From positions 1 through 56,058 of the forward strand of contig DGHT01000026.1 of the NCBI GenBank assembly GCA_002392765.1: a DNA stretch of 56,058 nucleotides, given 5' to 3'. Under the pieces are notes generated by a model. The model was not told where the DNA came from. It worked only from the letters and a program-made list of their open reading frames with translations, and made no database searches. Shown here piece after piece: positions 8,896 to 17,076 of the stretch (position 1 is its first letter; each line of letters opens with the position of its first letter). A program made the position numbers and the translations under genes. This DNA comes from Verrucomicrobia bacterium UBA3841. GTDB lineage: Bacteria > Verrucomicrobiota > Kiritimatiellia > RFP12 > UBA1067.

Positions 8896-10012
8896 CGAAA
8901 ACGCGTTCCACGCGGCTGCCGAGCGAGCAGATGATGTCGTAGGCGTGCGTACCCTTGACGGCGGCCCAGTCGTCGGGAGATATCGATTCGCCCCCCTCCG
9001 AGCCGAGGCACGTCACCTCGTCGCCGGCGGCGGCGTCCGGGACGTCCGAAACATCCACCGTCGCGTAGTCCATTGAAATGCGCCCGACTATCTTGCAGCG
9101 CTTTCCGTGTATTAGAACCGTTCCGCGGTTCGTGAGCGCAAGCGGGAGACCGTCCGCGTATCCGGCGCATATCGTCGCGATGCGTGAATCCTCCGCCAGA
9201 CACCAAGTGCGCCCGTACCCGAGAGTCGTGCCCGCAGGAAGGCTCCTGACCTGCGCGATGCGCGTTTTGAGCGCGAGTACCGGCTCCAGTTCAAGCGCCC
9301 TCAGGCCGTTCGGGTCGAAACTCCCGTGCAGATTGATTCCGGACCGGACCATCGTGAACGGAGGCTTGGCGGTTTCCGGAAAATTGTTTATCGCGTCCGA
9401 CGCGGCCATGTGGATCTTCGGCGGATTGACGCCCGCAGCGCGAATCGCGGCAACGACGTTCTTGAAAAGCGCTATTTGCTTTTTCGTGAAAGGGTCGTGC
9501 GGATCGTACGCGACGGGGCAGTGGGAAAAGACGCCTTCGATTTCGATGCCGGGGATCTTCGACACGGCGAGCGCGGTCGCGGCCGCGTCTTTCGCCAGAA
9601 TGCCGAGACGCCCCATGCCGGAATCGATCTTCAGGTGCACCTTGGCGCATTTCCCGGCGCGCACGGCCGCCGCGCCCAGAAGCCGGGCCTCTTCCAGATC
9701 CGTTACGGGCAGCCTGACGCCAAGGGCGACCATCGGCCCGATCTCGTCGGGGAGGACGCTCGACAGTATCTGCACGGACGCATCCCGCCCTTCGAGTATC
9801 CCGCAAAGTTCGATCGCCTCGTACGGTTCGGCCACGCCGAAATTCCTGCATCCCGCCGCGAAAAGCGCTCTGGCGTATTCCCCGACACCGAGTGCGTAGG
9901 CGTTCGCCTTCAGGACGCAAAGGACATCCAGCGGAGCGACATGTCCGCATATTCTTCCGTAGTTTCTGACAAGCGCCGACAGATCTATCTCGACGCGCAC
10001 GCGCCTTTTCAC
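8873..10012 (-). CDS. alr: Alanine racemase
   Basis: Alr is a PLP enzyme converting L- to D-alanine for peptidoglycan. The catalytic lysine sits in VLKANAYALG (K35), the second catalytic base in the conserved GYADG segment, and VGRISMDYATVDVS is the usual active-site strand near the C-terminus. The frame is open for 49 codons upstream, but the GTG at 10012 forms a GTGA overlap with the hslO stop and gives a protein of 379 residues, the normal size, starting KRRVRVEIDLSAL. A typical cell-wall gene (murB, ddl) is missing between it and ftsQ, so alr takes the place usually held by ddl in division clusters of this kind. Confidence 0.94.
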   Translation of the reverse strand: MKRRVRVEIDLSALVRNYGRICGHVAPLDVLCVLKANAYALGVGEYARALFAAGCRNFGVAEPYEAIELCGILEGRDASVQILSSVLPDEIGPMVALGVRLPVTDLEEARLLGAAAVRAGKCAKVHLKIDSGMGRLGILAKDAAATALAVSKIPGIEIEGVFSHCPVAYDPHDPFTKKQIALFKNVVAAIRAAGVNPPKIHMAASDAINNFPETAKPPFTMVRSGINLHGSFDPNGLRALELEPVLALKTRIAQVRSLPAGTTLGYGRTWCLAEDSRIATICAGYADGLPLALTNRGTVLIHGKRCKIVGRISMDYATVDVSDVPDAAAGDEVTCLGSEGGESISPDDWAAVKGTHAYDIICSLGSRVERVFVNKPRSF

Positions 10013-10842
10013 TTTACCGCCTCCAATTCCTTTTTCGCGAACGAATACGTCTTGCCGCACGCGTGGCAGACGACCGACACCGTTTCCGGAAGATCCGCCT
10101 TCTCCGACGGTCCCAGCGCCGAGAACGACGCGAGCGCCCTTTCGCGCGAACACCTGCACCCGAACGACAACGGAGCGCTTTCGCGCATTTCGGCCCCTTT
10201 GAGCCCCATGAGATCGAGAAGCTTTCTCGGCGGCCTTGCGAGAACGCCGCCGGACTTGCGCGTGCGCACCGCCCCGTCAAGCGGCGCCACGACCTCGGAT
10301 ATGTCCTCCGGCGAATCCGGCAGAGCCTCCACCATCAGACCCCTGGCCTCGAGAATCCGGCTTTCGGGCGATACGGACGCCTCCAGAAAGATTCTAGCGC
10401 GTATCTGGAGCGACGATGCCAGATACCCGTCCAGCGAATTCGACACGCCCTGCGACAGCAGTCTGCCAGGCGCCGTCCTCGACACGCAAATCCTGTACGA
10501 TCCCGCCGCCTTCGCCGGATTGCACGGCCAGGCGGCGTCGAATTCGTCGAGCGTCTTGCATCCGGTGAACCCCCGGAGTCTGCCGTCGGCCGTGCATTCC
10601 GCGCACACGCTTCCAAGAGGCCCGTCGCACGACATCTGCACCAGGACGGTCTCGTCACCGGAAAGCCCGCGGGAAAGCAGAGCCGCCGCGCAAAGGCCTT
10701 TCGTCAGGAAATAAGCCGCCGCCGGACCCGACAAATGCGCATCCGCCAGAGTCTGGGCGGCGGAGGCAACGTCCGCGAAGACGGCGGACACTTTCCTGTC
10801 CGCGTCATACCACATCTGCAATTCGTCTTTCACTTGAATCAT
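10009..10842 (-). CDS. hslO: Redox-regulated chaperone Hsp33
   Basis: Hsp33 is a cytosolic holdase switched on by oxidation of a zinc site. The 277-residue protein has the four zinc cysteines in the expected C-terminal pattern: C229-x-C231 and C259-xx-C262. The N-terminal part holds the family motifs around SCDGPLG and ARGLMVEALP. Its stop overlaps the alr start (GTGA), and it begins 13 bases after the outer-membrane barrel gene. Presence of an oxidation-activated chaperone in a probable anaerobe fits defence against occasional oxidant exposure; this is inference. Confidence 0.93.
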   Translation of the reverse strand: MIQVKDELQMWYDADRKVSAVFADVASAAQTLADAHLSGPAAAYFLTKGLCAAALLSRGLSGDETVLVQMSCDGPLGSVCAECTADGRLRGFTGCKTLDEFDAAWPCNPAKAAGSYRICVSRTAPGRLLSQGVSNSLDGYLASSLQIRARIFLEASVSPESRILEARGLMVEALPDSPEDISEVVAPLDGAVRTRKSGGVLARPPRKLLDLMGLKGAEMRESAPLSFGCRCSRERALASFSALGPSEKADLPETVSVVCHACGKTYSFAKKELEAVK

Positions 10843-10855
10843 CCTCCAGACGCGG

Positions 10856-11347
10856 CTAAAAAGAATACTGTATGCCGCACGCCAGCGAAAAAACGGCTTC
10901 GCTACGGGATTCCAGCCCCATCATAAAGCCGGAATCCAATCTCAGCGACCAGTTGTCGCCGAAATGGCGGAACATGCCGACGCCGACTGCGGGACCGGCG
11001 TCGCCGCCCGCGAAACCGGCCGCGCCGAACGTGAAGAAGGGATCCGTCTTTTCGTACCCCCACCAGTGCCAAAGCCCCTTGAGAGAGGCGCCCGGTTCGT
11101 TTTCGGTGCAGAAGGCCGACAGTTCGACCGCGAGGAAATCGCCGGCGTAATATCCGTACCGGACGACCCCGCCGCCGAGTCTGCGCATGTCGCCGCCTCC
11201 TTGCGGAAGCACGCACACGCCCTGCGCCGACACGTAGTTGCGTTCGAAATCGTACTCGGCCCAGGAATCCTCCATGGCCGCAGACGCGGTGCCGGGCGCG
11301 AGAGCGACGAAAGCGGCGAAGGCGGCAAAGGCGAACACGCGATTCAT
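10856..11347 (-). CDS. Small outer-membrane beta-barrel-like protein
   Basis: A 163-residue exported protein of unknown function. The ATG at 11347 overlaps the ybeY stop by 4 bases and is followed by a clean signal peptide (FAFAAFAAFVALAPGTASA). The mature part is rich in glycine and aromatic residues in alternating patterns, for example VVRYGYYAGDFLAVELSAF and PFFTFGAAGFAGGDAGPAVGVGM, and ends with IQYSF, a terminal phenylalanine typical of outer-membrane barrels. An in-frame upstream extension to 11497 is arginine-rich and overlaps ybeY, so it was not used. It resembles acyloxyacyl hydrolase-like or OmpA-type small barrels in layout, but no specific family can be named. Confidence 0.7.
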   Translation of the reverse strand: MNRVFAFAAFAAFVALAPGTASAAMEDSWAEYDFERNYVSAQGVCVLPQGGGDMRRLGGGVVRYGYYAGDFLAVELSAFCTENEPGASLKGLWHWWGYEKTDPFFTFGAAGFAGGDAGPAVGVGMFRHFGDNWSLRLDSGFMMGLESRSEAVFSLACGIQYSF

Positions 11348-11820
11348 CCTTCCCCCCTTCCCGAGCGGAAATCTCTTATCCATCCGAGCTCCCTCCTGCG
11401 CATCGCCGCCCGCGAGCGGGCGTCCAGGTCGTCGGCGCCGGAAAGATGATCCATCCCGTGCGCCACGTAGAGGAGCAGCTCTTCGAACGGATCGCATCCG
11501 GCGTGCGACGCCGCGTATTCCCGCGCGCGCTGGACGTTTACGTAAAGCTCGCCGTACACGCCGGGCGGCTCGTGCGGGAGCGGCTCGTAGCGCTGGGTTA
11601 TGACGTCGGTGGCGGAAGGATCGCCCATCACCGCTTCATGGACCTCGGAAGAGCCGCCGTCATTCTGGAAAACGACGGCGACCTCCCTGAAAGGCAGTCC
11701 GCAACGGGAGGACGACCTTCGCGCAAAGTACGACGCGGCGTCCGAAAGCGCGCGCCTGGGAAAACCCTTCGGGAGTTTCCCTTCGAGCGTCACTGCAGTC
11801 CGCATCTCTCCGCCGCGCAT
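11344..11820 (-). CDS. ybeY: Endoribonuclease YbeY
   Basis: YbeY is a metal-dependent RNase that matures the 3' end of 16S rRNA and helps ribosome quality control. The 158-residue protein has the metal motif at HGMDHLSGADD: H121 and H125 match, but the third ligand, normally histidine, is D131. The conserved lead-in around DVITQRY is present. The ATG at 11820 lies 10 bases after the upstream stop; a TTG at 11844 overlapping that stop is the alternative. It overlaps the outer-membrane protein gene by 4 bases. The family call is good; the ligand change leaves activity uncertain, though aspartate can serve as a zinc ligand in related metalloenzyme motifs. Confidence 0.85.
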   Translation of the reverse strand: MRGGEMRTAVTLEGKLPKGFPRRALSDAASYFARRSSSRCGLPFREVAVVFQNDGGSSEVHEAVMGDPSATDVITQRYEPLPHEPPGVYGELYVNVQRAREYAASHAGCDPFEELLLYVAHGMDHLSGADDLDARSRAAMRRRELGWIRDFRSGRGEG

Positions 11821-11830
11821 CGCGACAGCC

Positions 11831-13174
11831 TCAGTCGGCGCCAAGGCAAATGCCGTTCTTCTTTATGTCGGACGCGTCGAGAGCGTAGGCCGGATCGATT
11901 TCGAGCGGCACGGACGCGTCGACCTTTACGCCGCACGCGTCAAGCCACTTGCGCCACTTCGCCTGGAGGTCCGCCTTGCACGTGGCCGGGGAATCGCCAC
12001 CCTCCGCGTTCTTGACCGGGGAGAACTCGTCCTTCTGGTCGAAAGCGAGGAACGCCGCGACCTTTGCGTTGGGAAGAATGTCGAAAATGAACTTCTCGAA
12101 TTTGTATCCGTTGGGTTCGGAAGGCTTGACAACCTTCCCGGACGCGTCCACGAAAGGAATCTTCTTGAACGCGAGATGAAGCGGCATCTGCTTGGACGCC
12201 TCACGCTCCAGAAACGCCCTGTCGAACACGTGGATCGCCGGGGAGCCGTAGAGGAAGTAGAGTTTGCCGGACTTGTCCCTGCGGTTGCACTGCTCGTCCG
12301 TCATCTCGGTGTATTCGACCATGCGGTGGCAGTCGCCGAACTTCATCGGAACGCCGACTTTCTCCTTGGGATCGCGCTTCGCGCAGAGCTTGAGCGAATA
12401 CTCGGACTTCTGCATGACGTGGTAGCCGACGAACGCGGGATCGGCGATTTCGACGAGGGGGTTGTCGACCTGGAAGAAAAACACGGACTTGATTCCGCGC
12501 TTCTTCATATCTGCCAGCGCGCCGGAGCGCTTGAGCGCCGCAAGGAGCCCGCCATGTCCGTCGGGGCTCATGAATACGTGTCCCGGCGCATCCATGATGA
12601 TCCGGCCGTCCTTGTCCATCCCCGGCCACATCCCCTGCGTGAAGAAGAACACGTTCTTGGGATCCAGACCGAAATATCCGTTGTCTTCGAAGCACTTGAC
12701 CGTCGCGGCGTTGTTCGCCTCGCTCGTCATCACGTAGAACGGAATCGGCGCGCCGTACCTGAGCGACCTGGCGTAGATCTTGCGGGCGTGGAAATAGAAA
12801 AGAGGTGCGTTCGTGACGGGCCCGATTCCGTAGCAGCCCTTCGGACCGTCGTAGCCGAGGCGGGAGCCCTGTCCGCCTGCCACGAGAAGCGCCGCGACGC
12901 GCCCCGCGGAAAGCTCCCTCTCTCCGGCCGCCACCGCCTCCGCGAGCGCCTTGCCTTTGAGAACCGCCACCTTGGGCGCCCTGCCCTTGGAGCTGTCGAT
13001 GGCGTCGCCTCCGGACGCGAGCGCCTTCCTGCACGCGGCGAGGCTCTTGGCGTCGAGCGTGGCGATCTGTGCGAGAAGCGCTTCGCGCGCCTTCTTTCCG
13101 AGCTTGTTCCATCCGGCGAGCAGATGCTCCTGTCCGCACGATTTCAGTTTCTTTTCGGCTTCTTGATAATTCAT
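11831..13174 (-). CDS. UDP-sugar pyrophosphorylase, eukaryotic UAP1-like
   Basis: A 447-residue UDPGP-family nucleotidyltransferase that probably makes UDP-GlcNAc (or UDP-GalNAc/UDP-Glc) from UTP and the sugar-1-phosphate. The nucleotide-binding loop is LVAGGQGSRLGYDGPKG (97-113), followed by the MTSEANN segment and FFFQVDNPLVEIADP, all hallmarks of the UAP1 branch rather than bacterial GlmU. The protein has no left-handed helix acetyltransferase domain. The ATG at 13174 overlaps the stop of the acyltransferase gene by 4 bases. Together with the lipid A and GDP-fucose genes nearby it would feed envelope glycan synthesis. Which sugar it uses cannot be read from sequence. Confidence 0.88.
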   Translation of the reverse strand: MNYQEAEKKLKSCGQEHLLAGWNKLGKKAREALLAQIATLDAKSLAACRKALASGGDAIDSSKGRAPKVAVLKGKALAEAVAAGERELSAGRVAALLVAGGQGSRLGYDGPKGCYGIGPVTNAPLFYFHARKIYARSLRYGAPIPFYVMTSEANNAATVKCFEDNGYFGLDPKNVFFFTQGMWPGMDKDGRIIMDAPGHVFMSPDGHGGLLAALKRSGALADMKKRGIKSVFFFQVDNPLVEIADPAFVGYHVMQKSEYSLKLCAKRDPKEKVGVPMKFGDCHRMVEYTEMTDEQCNRRDKSGKLYFLYGSPAIHVFDRAFLEREASKQMPLHLAFKKIPFVDASGKVVKPSEPNGYKFEKFIFDILPNAKVAAFLAFDQKDEFSPVKNAEGGDSPATCKADLQAKWRKWLDACGVKVDASVPLEIDPAYALDASDIKKNGICLGAD

Positions 13175-14088
13175 TTTCGTTCACCTTTCGTTTTTACGGG
13201 TTGCAATATCCACCTTTTGTTGTACCAAAACCACTGTCCGGGATGCCGCCGCACCCCTTCGTCTATGAGCCGCATCGCTTCGCGCGTGAGCCGCGCCGAC
13301 TCTTCGCGCCGGTCCGCCGACGGGTCGGGGCGGAGCGTTCCGAGATGGTCGAACACATGCTTGCCGTTTTCGCGCCGCATCATCGCGACGACTATCGGCG
13401 AGCCTGCGGCGGCCGCAAACATCGCGCCCGCGTGGCTGACGTTGGCCTTCCCTCCCAGAAAATCCACTTCGACGTCCGGCGCCGGAGAGCGCAAATCGGG
13501 AAGGATGGCGAATGCGCGCCCCTGACGGAGTTTTTCCTTTATCTCGACGAGCGTCCGCGCGCTTCCGCGCTCCACGACGTCTATGTCGCCGTACTGGCGC
13601 TTCATCCACGCGTCGATCTTCGGGTTTTTCTGGCGCGCGGCGATCGCGAAAAGCGGGAGACCGTATTTCGCCATCGACCAGGCAGCCATGTACCAGTTGC
13701 CCGTGTGCGGAACCATGATCACTACGCCCTTCCCCTCGTCCACGTACCCCTGGAGCCTGTCTTTGTACAGTTTCCCGTCGAGCACGTGAGCGTCCATCCA
13801 CTCTTTCGTCAACGCCGGCGCGCGCATCATCTCGACGCCCGTTTTCAGGATGTTGGCGAAACTCGACAGCGCGATTTCCTCCAGTTCCCCGCGCGGCTTG
13901 TCAGGAAAGACGGAACGCAGGCGCTCCATCGTCCTCTCGCGCTTGACGCCGAAAACGCAGACCGCCAGGCGTGCGAATGCGTCCGCCAGGACAATGGCGA
14001 ACGAGTACGGAATCGCATTGACAAGGCCGCACGCCGCGCGGAGCATGGCGTACTCGAAGCCGATGACGAAACCGCTCTTGGCTGCCAT
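13171..14088 (-). CDS. LpxL/HtrB-family lipid A acyltransferase
   Basis: A 305-residue inner-membrane acyltransferase of the LpxL/LpxM family, which adds secondary acyl chains to lipid A. The family block VPHTGNW (H128) and the closing HPGQWFWYNKRW are clear, and the N-terminus has a weak membrane segment. In the catalytic HX4(D/E) motif the acidic residue five places after the histidine is Y133, so the usual dyad is incomplete. It starts 14 bases after the rnfG-like gene and overlaps the pyrophosphorylase gene by 4 bases. lpxB and lpxI lie 10 kb to the right. Family membership is solid, catalytic competence less so. Confidence 0.85.
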   Translation of the reverse strand: MAAKSGFVIGFEYAMLRAACGLVNAIPYSFAIVLADAFARLAVCVFGVKRERTMERLRSVFPDKPRGELEEIALSSFANILKTGVEMMRAPALTKEWMDAHVLDGKLYKDRLQGYVDEGKGVVIMVPHTGNWYMAAWSMAKYGLPLFAIAARQKNPKIDAWMKRQYGDIDVVERGSARTLVEIKEKLRQGRAFAILPDLRSPAPDVEVDFLGGKANVSHAGAMFAAAAGSPIVVAMMRRENGKHVFDHLGTLRPDPSADRREESARLTREAMRLIDEGVRRHPGQWFWYNKRWILQPVKTKGERK

Positions 14089-14102
14089 CAGACGGATCCG
14101 GA

Positions 14103-14633
14103 CTAGAGTTTAAGCGATTCGGCGCGGCGGCATGCGTCGGCTATCGCCTTGCAGACGGCGCGGGAAGTTATGGTGGCGGACGTGATGGCCTCGATTTCTC
14201 CGCCGTCCTTCTTGACTTTGAGCGTCGCGCCGTCCTTGCCGGCGAACTGCGAGGAGAAGCTCTCTTCGACAAGTTTCATGCCGAGGCCGGGAGTTTCGGC
14301 GGCGGCGAGTTTCCTGTAGGATACGACCGTTCTGCGATCCGCTTCGAAGCCCACCATCAATTCGATGTCGCCGCCGTAGCCGCCCGCGTCCACGCCCTTC
14401 ACGGCGAACCCGGCGATTGCGCCGGAAGCGTCACGCCCGACGAATGCGTCATCCGTGGCCTTCTCGACATTGACGACAGACGCCGGCATCACCGCACGCG
14501 CAGCGGCGATCTTGTTGTTTTCCTTCGTCTGCGCGATCGGATCCGCCGTTTTCGCGTTCACGAAAGCCAAAACCGCAGCGCAGACCGCGGATATGGCGGT
14601 CAGACTTGCCAAAAGAGAAATTGTCTTCTTCAT
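14103..14633 (-). CDS. RnfG/NqrC-like FMN-binding protein
   Basis: A 176-residue protein with an N-terminal membrane helix (about residues 4-26) and a periplasmic FMN_bind domain. The covalent flavin site shows as SATIT (T156), and ETPGLGMKL is the other conserved block of RnfG. In the Rnf complex this subunit passes electrons across the membrane as part of a ferredoxin:NAD+ pump. No other rnf or nqr gene is adjacent: upstream is thiN beyond a 106-base gap and downstream an acyltransferase. It could serve a complex encoded elsewhere or another FMN-carrying system. A separate promoter and hairpin precede it. Confidence 0.82.
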   Translation of the reverse strand: MKKTISLLASLTAISAVCAAVLAFVNAKTADPIAQTKENNKIAAARAVMPASVVNVEKATDDAFVGRDASGAIAGFAVKGVDAGGYGGDIELMVGFEADRRTVVSYRKLAAAETPGLGMKLVEESFSSQFAGKDGATLKVKKDGGEIEAITSATITSRAVCKAIADACRRAESLKL

Positions 14634-14663
14634 CGTTGTTCCCGATTTTTTCTTTTGTATAAT

Positions 14664-14672
14664 AATATACCA
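14664..14672 (-). promoter_or_regulatory. Extended -10 promoter of rnfG-like gene
   Basis: The minus strand reads TGGTATATT, an extended -10, about 30 bases before the ATG at 14633. A weak -35 (TGTAAA, 14687-14692) lies 17 bases upstream. An AAACTG/CAGTTT pairing just upstream may end transcription from thiN. Confidence 0.5.
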
Positions 14673-14739
14673 TAAAACTGCAAAAATTTACAGAAAAAAC
14701 AGTTTCAGCTATTCGGTCTCGGGGGATATGTTACCCCAG

Positions 14740-15336
14740 TCAGGATGGAGCCTGGCTGACGAATACGAGAACCGGGCGCGAGACGGTTATCTCGACGCGC
14801 GGCGAAACGGCGCGGTTCAAGGTCGCGCAGTACAGGTTGCGGAATTCCACGCCGTCAAGCGGCCATTCCAGCCCTTTGGAGGATGCGACGGTCTGCGGAT
14901 CCGGCGCGAATATGGATACGGCGGCACCACGTTCGGTTTCGAATACGCGAACGCCGTCGACGGGATAGAACGTTCCATGGTCTGTCGCCAGCTCCACTCC
15001 CAGATCGAGCGCCCTGAACACGTTGCCTATCGAATGATCCTCGCGTTTCCCCGTCGCCCCTGCGACGACTATTCCGCTCCACCCCTTTTCGCGGCAGTAA
15101 CGCACCGCTTTCTCGAGATCGTTCGTTTCCTGTTCTGGAATGCGGACGACGCCGGAGAAATTCCCTTTCAACGAATCAAGATCGCCGACGACAGCGTCAG
15201 GAACGCGTCCCGTGCGCTCCAGAAGAATGTCCGCAGCTCCGTCGCAGCAGACGATTCTGTCCGCCGCCTCAAGCGCATTCCAGCCCGGGGACCCGGAGGA
15301 CGGGAAATCGCCTGCGGCGAGAACAACCGTCTTCAC
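14740..15336 (-). CDS. thiN: Thiamine pyrophosphokinase
   Basis: This 198-residue enzyme transfers pyrophosphate from ATP to thiamine to give thiamine diphosphate. The motifs are in order: CCDGAAD (about 30-36), VVGDLDSL (49-56), ETNDLEKAVRYC (68-79) and GATGKREDHSIGN (near 92-104), which carry the acidic metal-binding and ATP-binding residues. Length is normal for the short bacterial form. It overlaps the tyrA stop by 4 bases. thiH, encoding another thiamine enzyme, is three genes upstream in the same direction, so two parts of cofactor supply sit in one transcription unit. No TPP riboswitch was recognised nearby. Confidence 0.92.
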   Translation of the reverse strand: MKTVVLAAGDFPSSGSPGWNALEAADRIVCCDGAADILLERTGRVPDAVVGDLDSLKGNFSGVVRIPEQETNDLEKAVRYCREKGWSGIVVAGATGKREDHSIGNVFRALDLGVELATDHGTFYPVDGVRVFETERGAAVSIFAPDPQTVASSKGLEWPLDGVEFRNLYCATLNRAVSPRVEITVSRPVLVFVSQAPS

Positions 15337-16121
15337 GCCTGCATATCCTTCTTGGCTTCGACGCCCCTCTCCAATATCGCATGGAGCGCGGCGGCGTCTC
15401 CGGATGAAATCGCATCGCGCATTCCGGAAAGTCTGCCTATGTATCCGTCGAGAACGGGGAGAAGAGCTTTCGCGTTCGCCAGGAACAGTTCGGTCCAGAC
15501 GTCGGGATCAGGCGCGCCCACGCGAACCATGTCCCTGAAACTCCCTGCCGAAAAGCCGGAATGCCTCGCGGACAGGGGATTGCGGACGTACGCCGACGAT
15601 ATTATGTGGCACAGCTGGCTCGTGTACGCTATGAGACGGTCGTGCGCTTCTGGCGAAGTTTTCACGGTGCGCGCGAAACCGAGCGCGGAAAAATATTTTT
15701 CCAGGCGCTCCAGCAACTGCGGCGGCGTGCCGCCGTAGGGCGTCAGGATCATCGACGCGCCGTCGAAAAGATTTTCGCACGAATTGCCGTAGCCGGTTTT
15801 CTCCTTCCCGGCCATCGGGTGTCCGGGGATGAAATACCTGCCCGGCCCTCCAGGGCAGAGCGAAAGCTCCCGGACGATCGCCTCCTTCACGCCGACGATA
15901 TCGACGACGGCCGCGCCTTCCTTCAGTTTGCCCGAACGGAAGACGTCGCGTATCTTCGGCACCGTCGCCGACGGCGGCAGCGCCACGAAAACGATGTCGA
16001 ACGACGACAGATCCGGAACTTCGGCGCGCCCCCTGAACACTTCGGCGCGGAATCCCGCCCGGAGCGCGGCCTTTTCGACAGAACCGCCGATCAGCCCTTT
16101 GCCTATGACCGCCGTATCCAT
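15333..16121 (-). CDS. tyrA: Prephenate/arogenate dehydrogenase
   Basis: TyrA oxidatively decarboxylates prephenate (or arogenate) on the way to tyrosine. The 262-residue protein begins with the NAD(P) site GKGLIGGS, then has the catalytic-region block HPMAGKEKTGY, the helix TSQLCHIISSA and AGSFRDMVRVGAPDPDVW, all diagnostic. There is no chorismate mutase or ACT domain fused to it. It starts 16 bases after fcl and overlaps thiN by 4 bases. Tyrosine is the substrate of ThiH, encoded in the same run, which may explain the grouping; that link is an inference. Confidence 0.93.
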   Translation of the reverse strand: MDTAVIGKGLIGGSVEKAALRAGFRAEVFRGRAEVPDLSSFDIVFVALPPSATVPKIRDVFRSGKLKEGAAVVDIVGVKEAIVRELSLCPGGPGRYFIPGHPMAGKEKTGYGNSCENLFDGASMILTPYGGTPPQLLERLEKYFSALGFARTVKTSPEAHDRLIAYTSQLCHIISSAYVRNPLSARHSGFSAGSFRDMVRVGAPDPDVWTELFLANAKALLPVLDGYIGRLSGMRDAISSGDAAALHAILERGVEAKKDMQA

Positions 16122-16137
16122 GCGCGAACTTCCCGGA

Positions 16138-17076
16138 TCAAAGGCGTATCTTCCCGGAAGCGAGTTCTTCGCGGTACGAACGGATCGTCATTTCGAGCCC
16201 TTTTTCAAGCGGTATCTCGCTCTTCCATCCCAGAGACCTGATGAGGGAAGTGTCGCAAAGCTTGCGCGGAGTACCGTCGGGCTTTGACGAATCCCACACG
16301 ATTTCCGCATTCGATCCGACCGCCTTGGCTACCATTCCGGCAAGTTGCCGGATCGTCACTTCCTCGCCGGAGCCCACGTTCATCAGATCCGGCGGATTCT
16401 CCAGACCGAGCGCGAAAAGGCACGCGCCCGCAAGATCGTCGACGTGCAGAAATTCCCTCGTGGCGCTTCCCGTGCCCCAGAGAACCACTTTGCCGCGCGC
16501 AGTGTCGAACTTTCTCACGAGCGTCGGCAGGACGTGTCCGTTTTCAATATCGTAGTTGTCGCCCGGTCCGTACAGGTTGGTGGGCATGAGCGAATGGTAG
16601 ACGAGCCCCCTTTCGCGGCGGATGAACTCGCACAGCTTGAGACCCGATATCTTCGCAAGCGCATATCCCTCGTTCGTCTTTTCGAGAGAGCCGGACAGCA
16701 GAGCGTCCTCCCTTATCGGCTGCGGCGCGAGACGCGGATAGATGCATGTGGAGCCGAGGAACAGCAAACGTTTGACGCCGTGCCTGGCGGCCGACCACAC
16801 CGTGTTCATCGCTATCATCGCGTTCTCGTAGAGGAACGACGAATTGGCTCTGGAATTTGCGCCGATTCCTCCGACCCTCGCGGCCGCTATGACTGCGACG
16901 TCCGGCCGCTCGCTCGCGTAGAACGCGTCGACCGCGGCCGGATCGGTCAGATCCAGTTCGCGGTGGCTGCGGACGACGATATTCGGGTATCCGTCCTTCG
17001 CCAAACGCCGCACCACGGCGGATCCGACCATGCCGTTGTGTCCGGCGACGTAAATTTTCGAATTCGCGTCCATCAT
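16138..17076 (-). CDS. fcl: GDP-L-fucose synthase
   Basis: This 312-residue short-chain dehydrogenase epimerises and reduces GDP-4-keto-6-deoxymannose to GDP-L-fucose with NADPH. It shows the nucleotide site VAGHNGMVGSA at the N-terminus, the catalytic serine in LGSTCIYP and the Y-x3-K pair in GYALAK, followed by MPTNLYGPGDNYD, a strong signature of the family. The start at 17076 (ATGATG) overlaps the gmd stop by 4 bases; the longer upstream frame is the shadow of gmd. With gmd it forms the full two-step branch from GDP-mannose. The product probably feeds surface glycan fucosylation. Confidence 0.95.
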   Translation of the reverse strand: MMDANSKIYVAGHNGMVGSAVVRRLAKDGYPNIVVRSHRELDLTDPAAVDAFYASERPDVAVIAAARVGGIGANSRANSSFLYENAMIAMNTVWSAARHGVKRLLFLGSTCIYPRLAPQPIREDALLSGSLEKTNEGYALAKISGLKLCEFIRRERGLVYHSLMPTNLYGPGDNYDIENGHVLPTLVRKFDTARGKVVLWGTGSATREFLHVDDLAGACLFALGLENPPDLMNVGSGEEVTIRQLAGMVAKAVGSNAEIVWDSSKPDGTPRKLCDTSLIRSLGWKSEIPLEKGLEMTIRSYREELASGKIRL

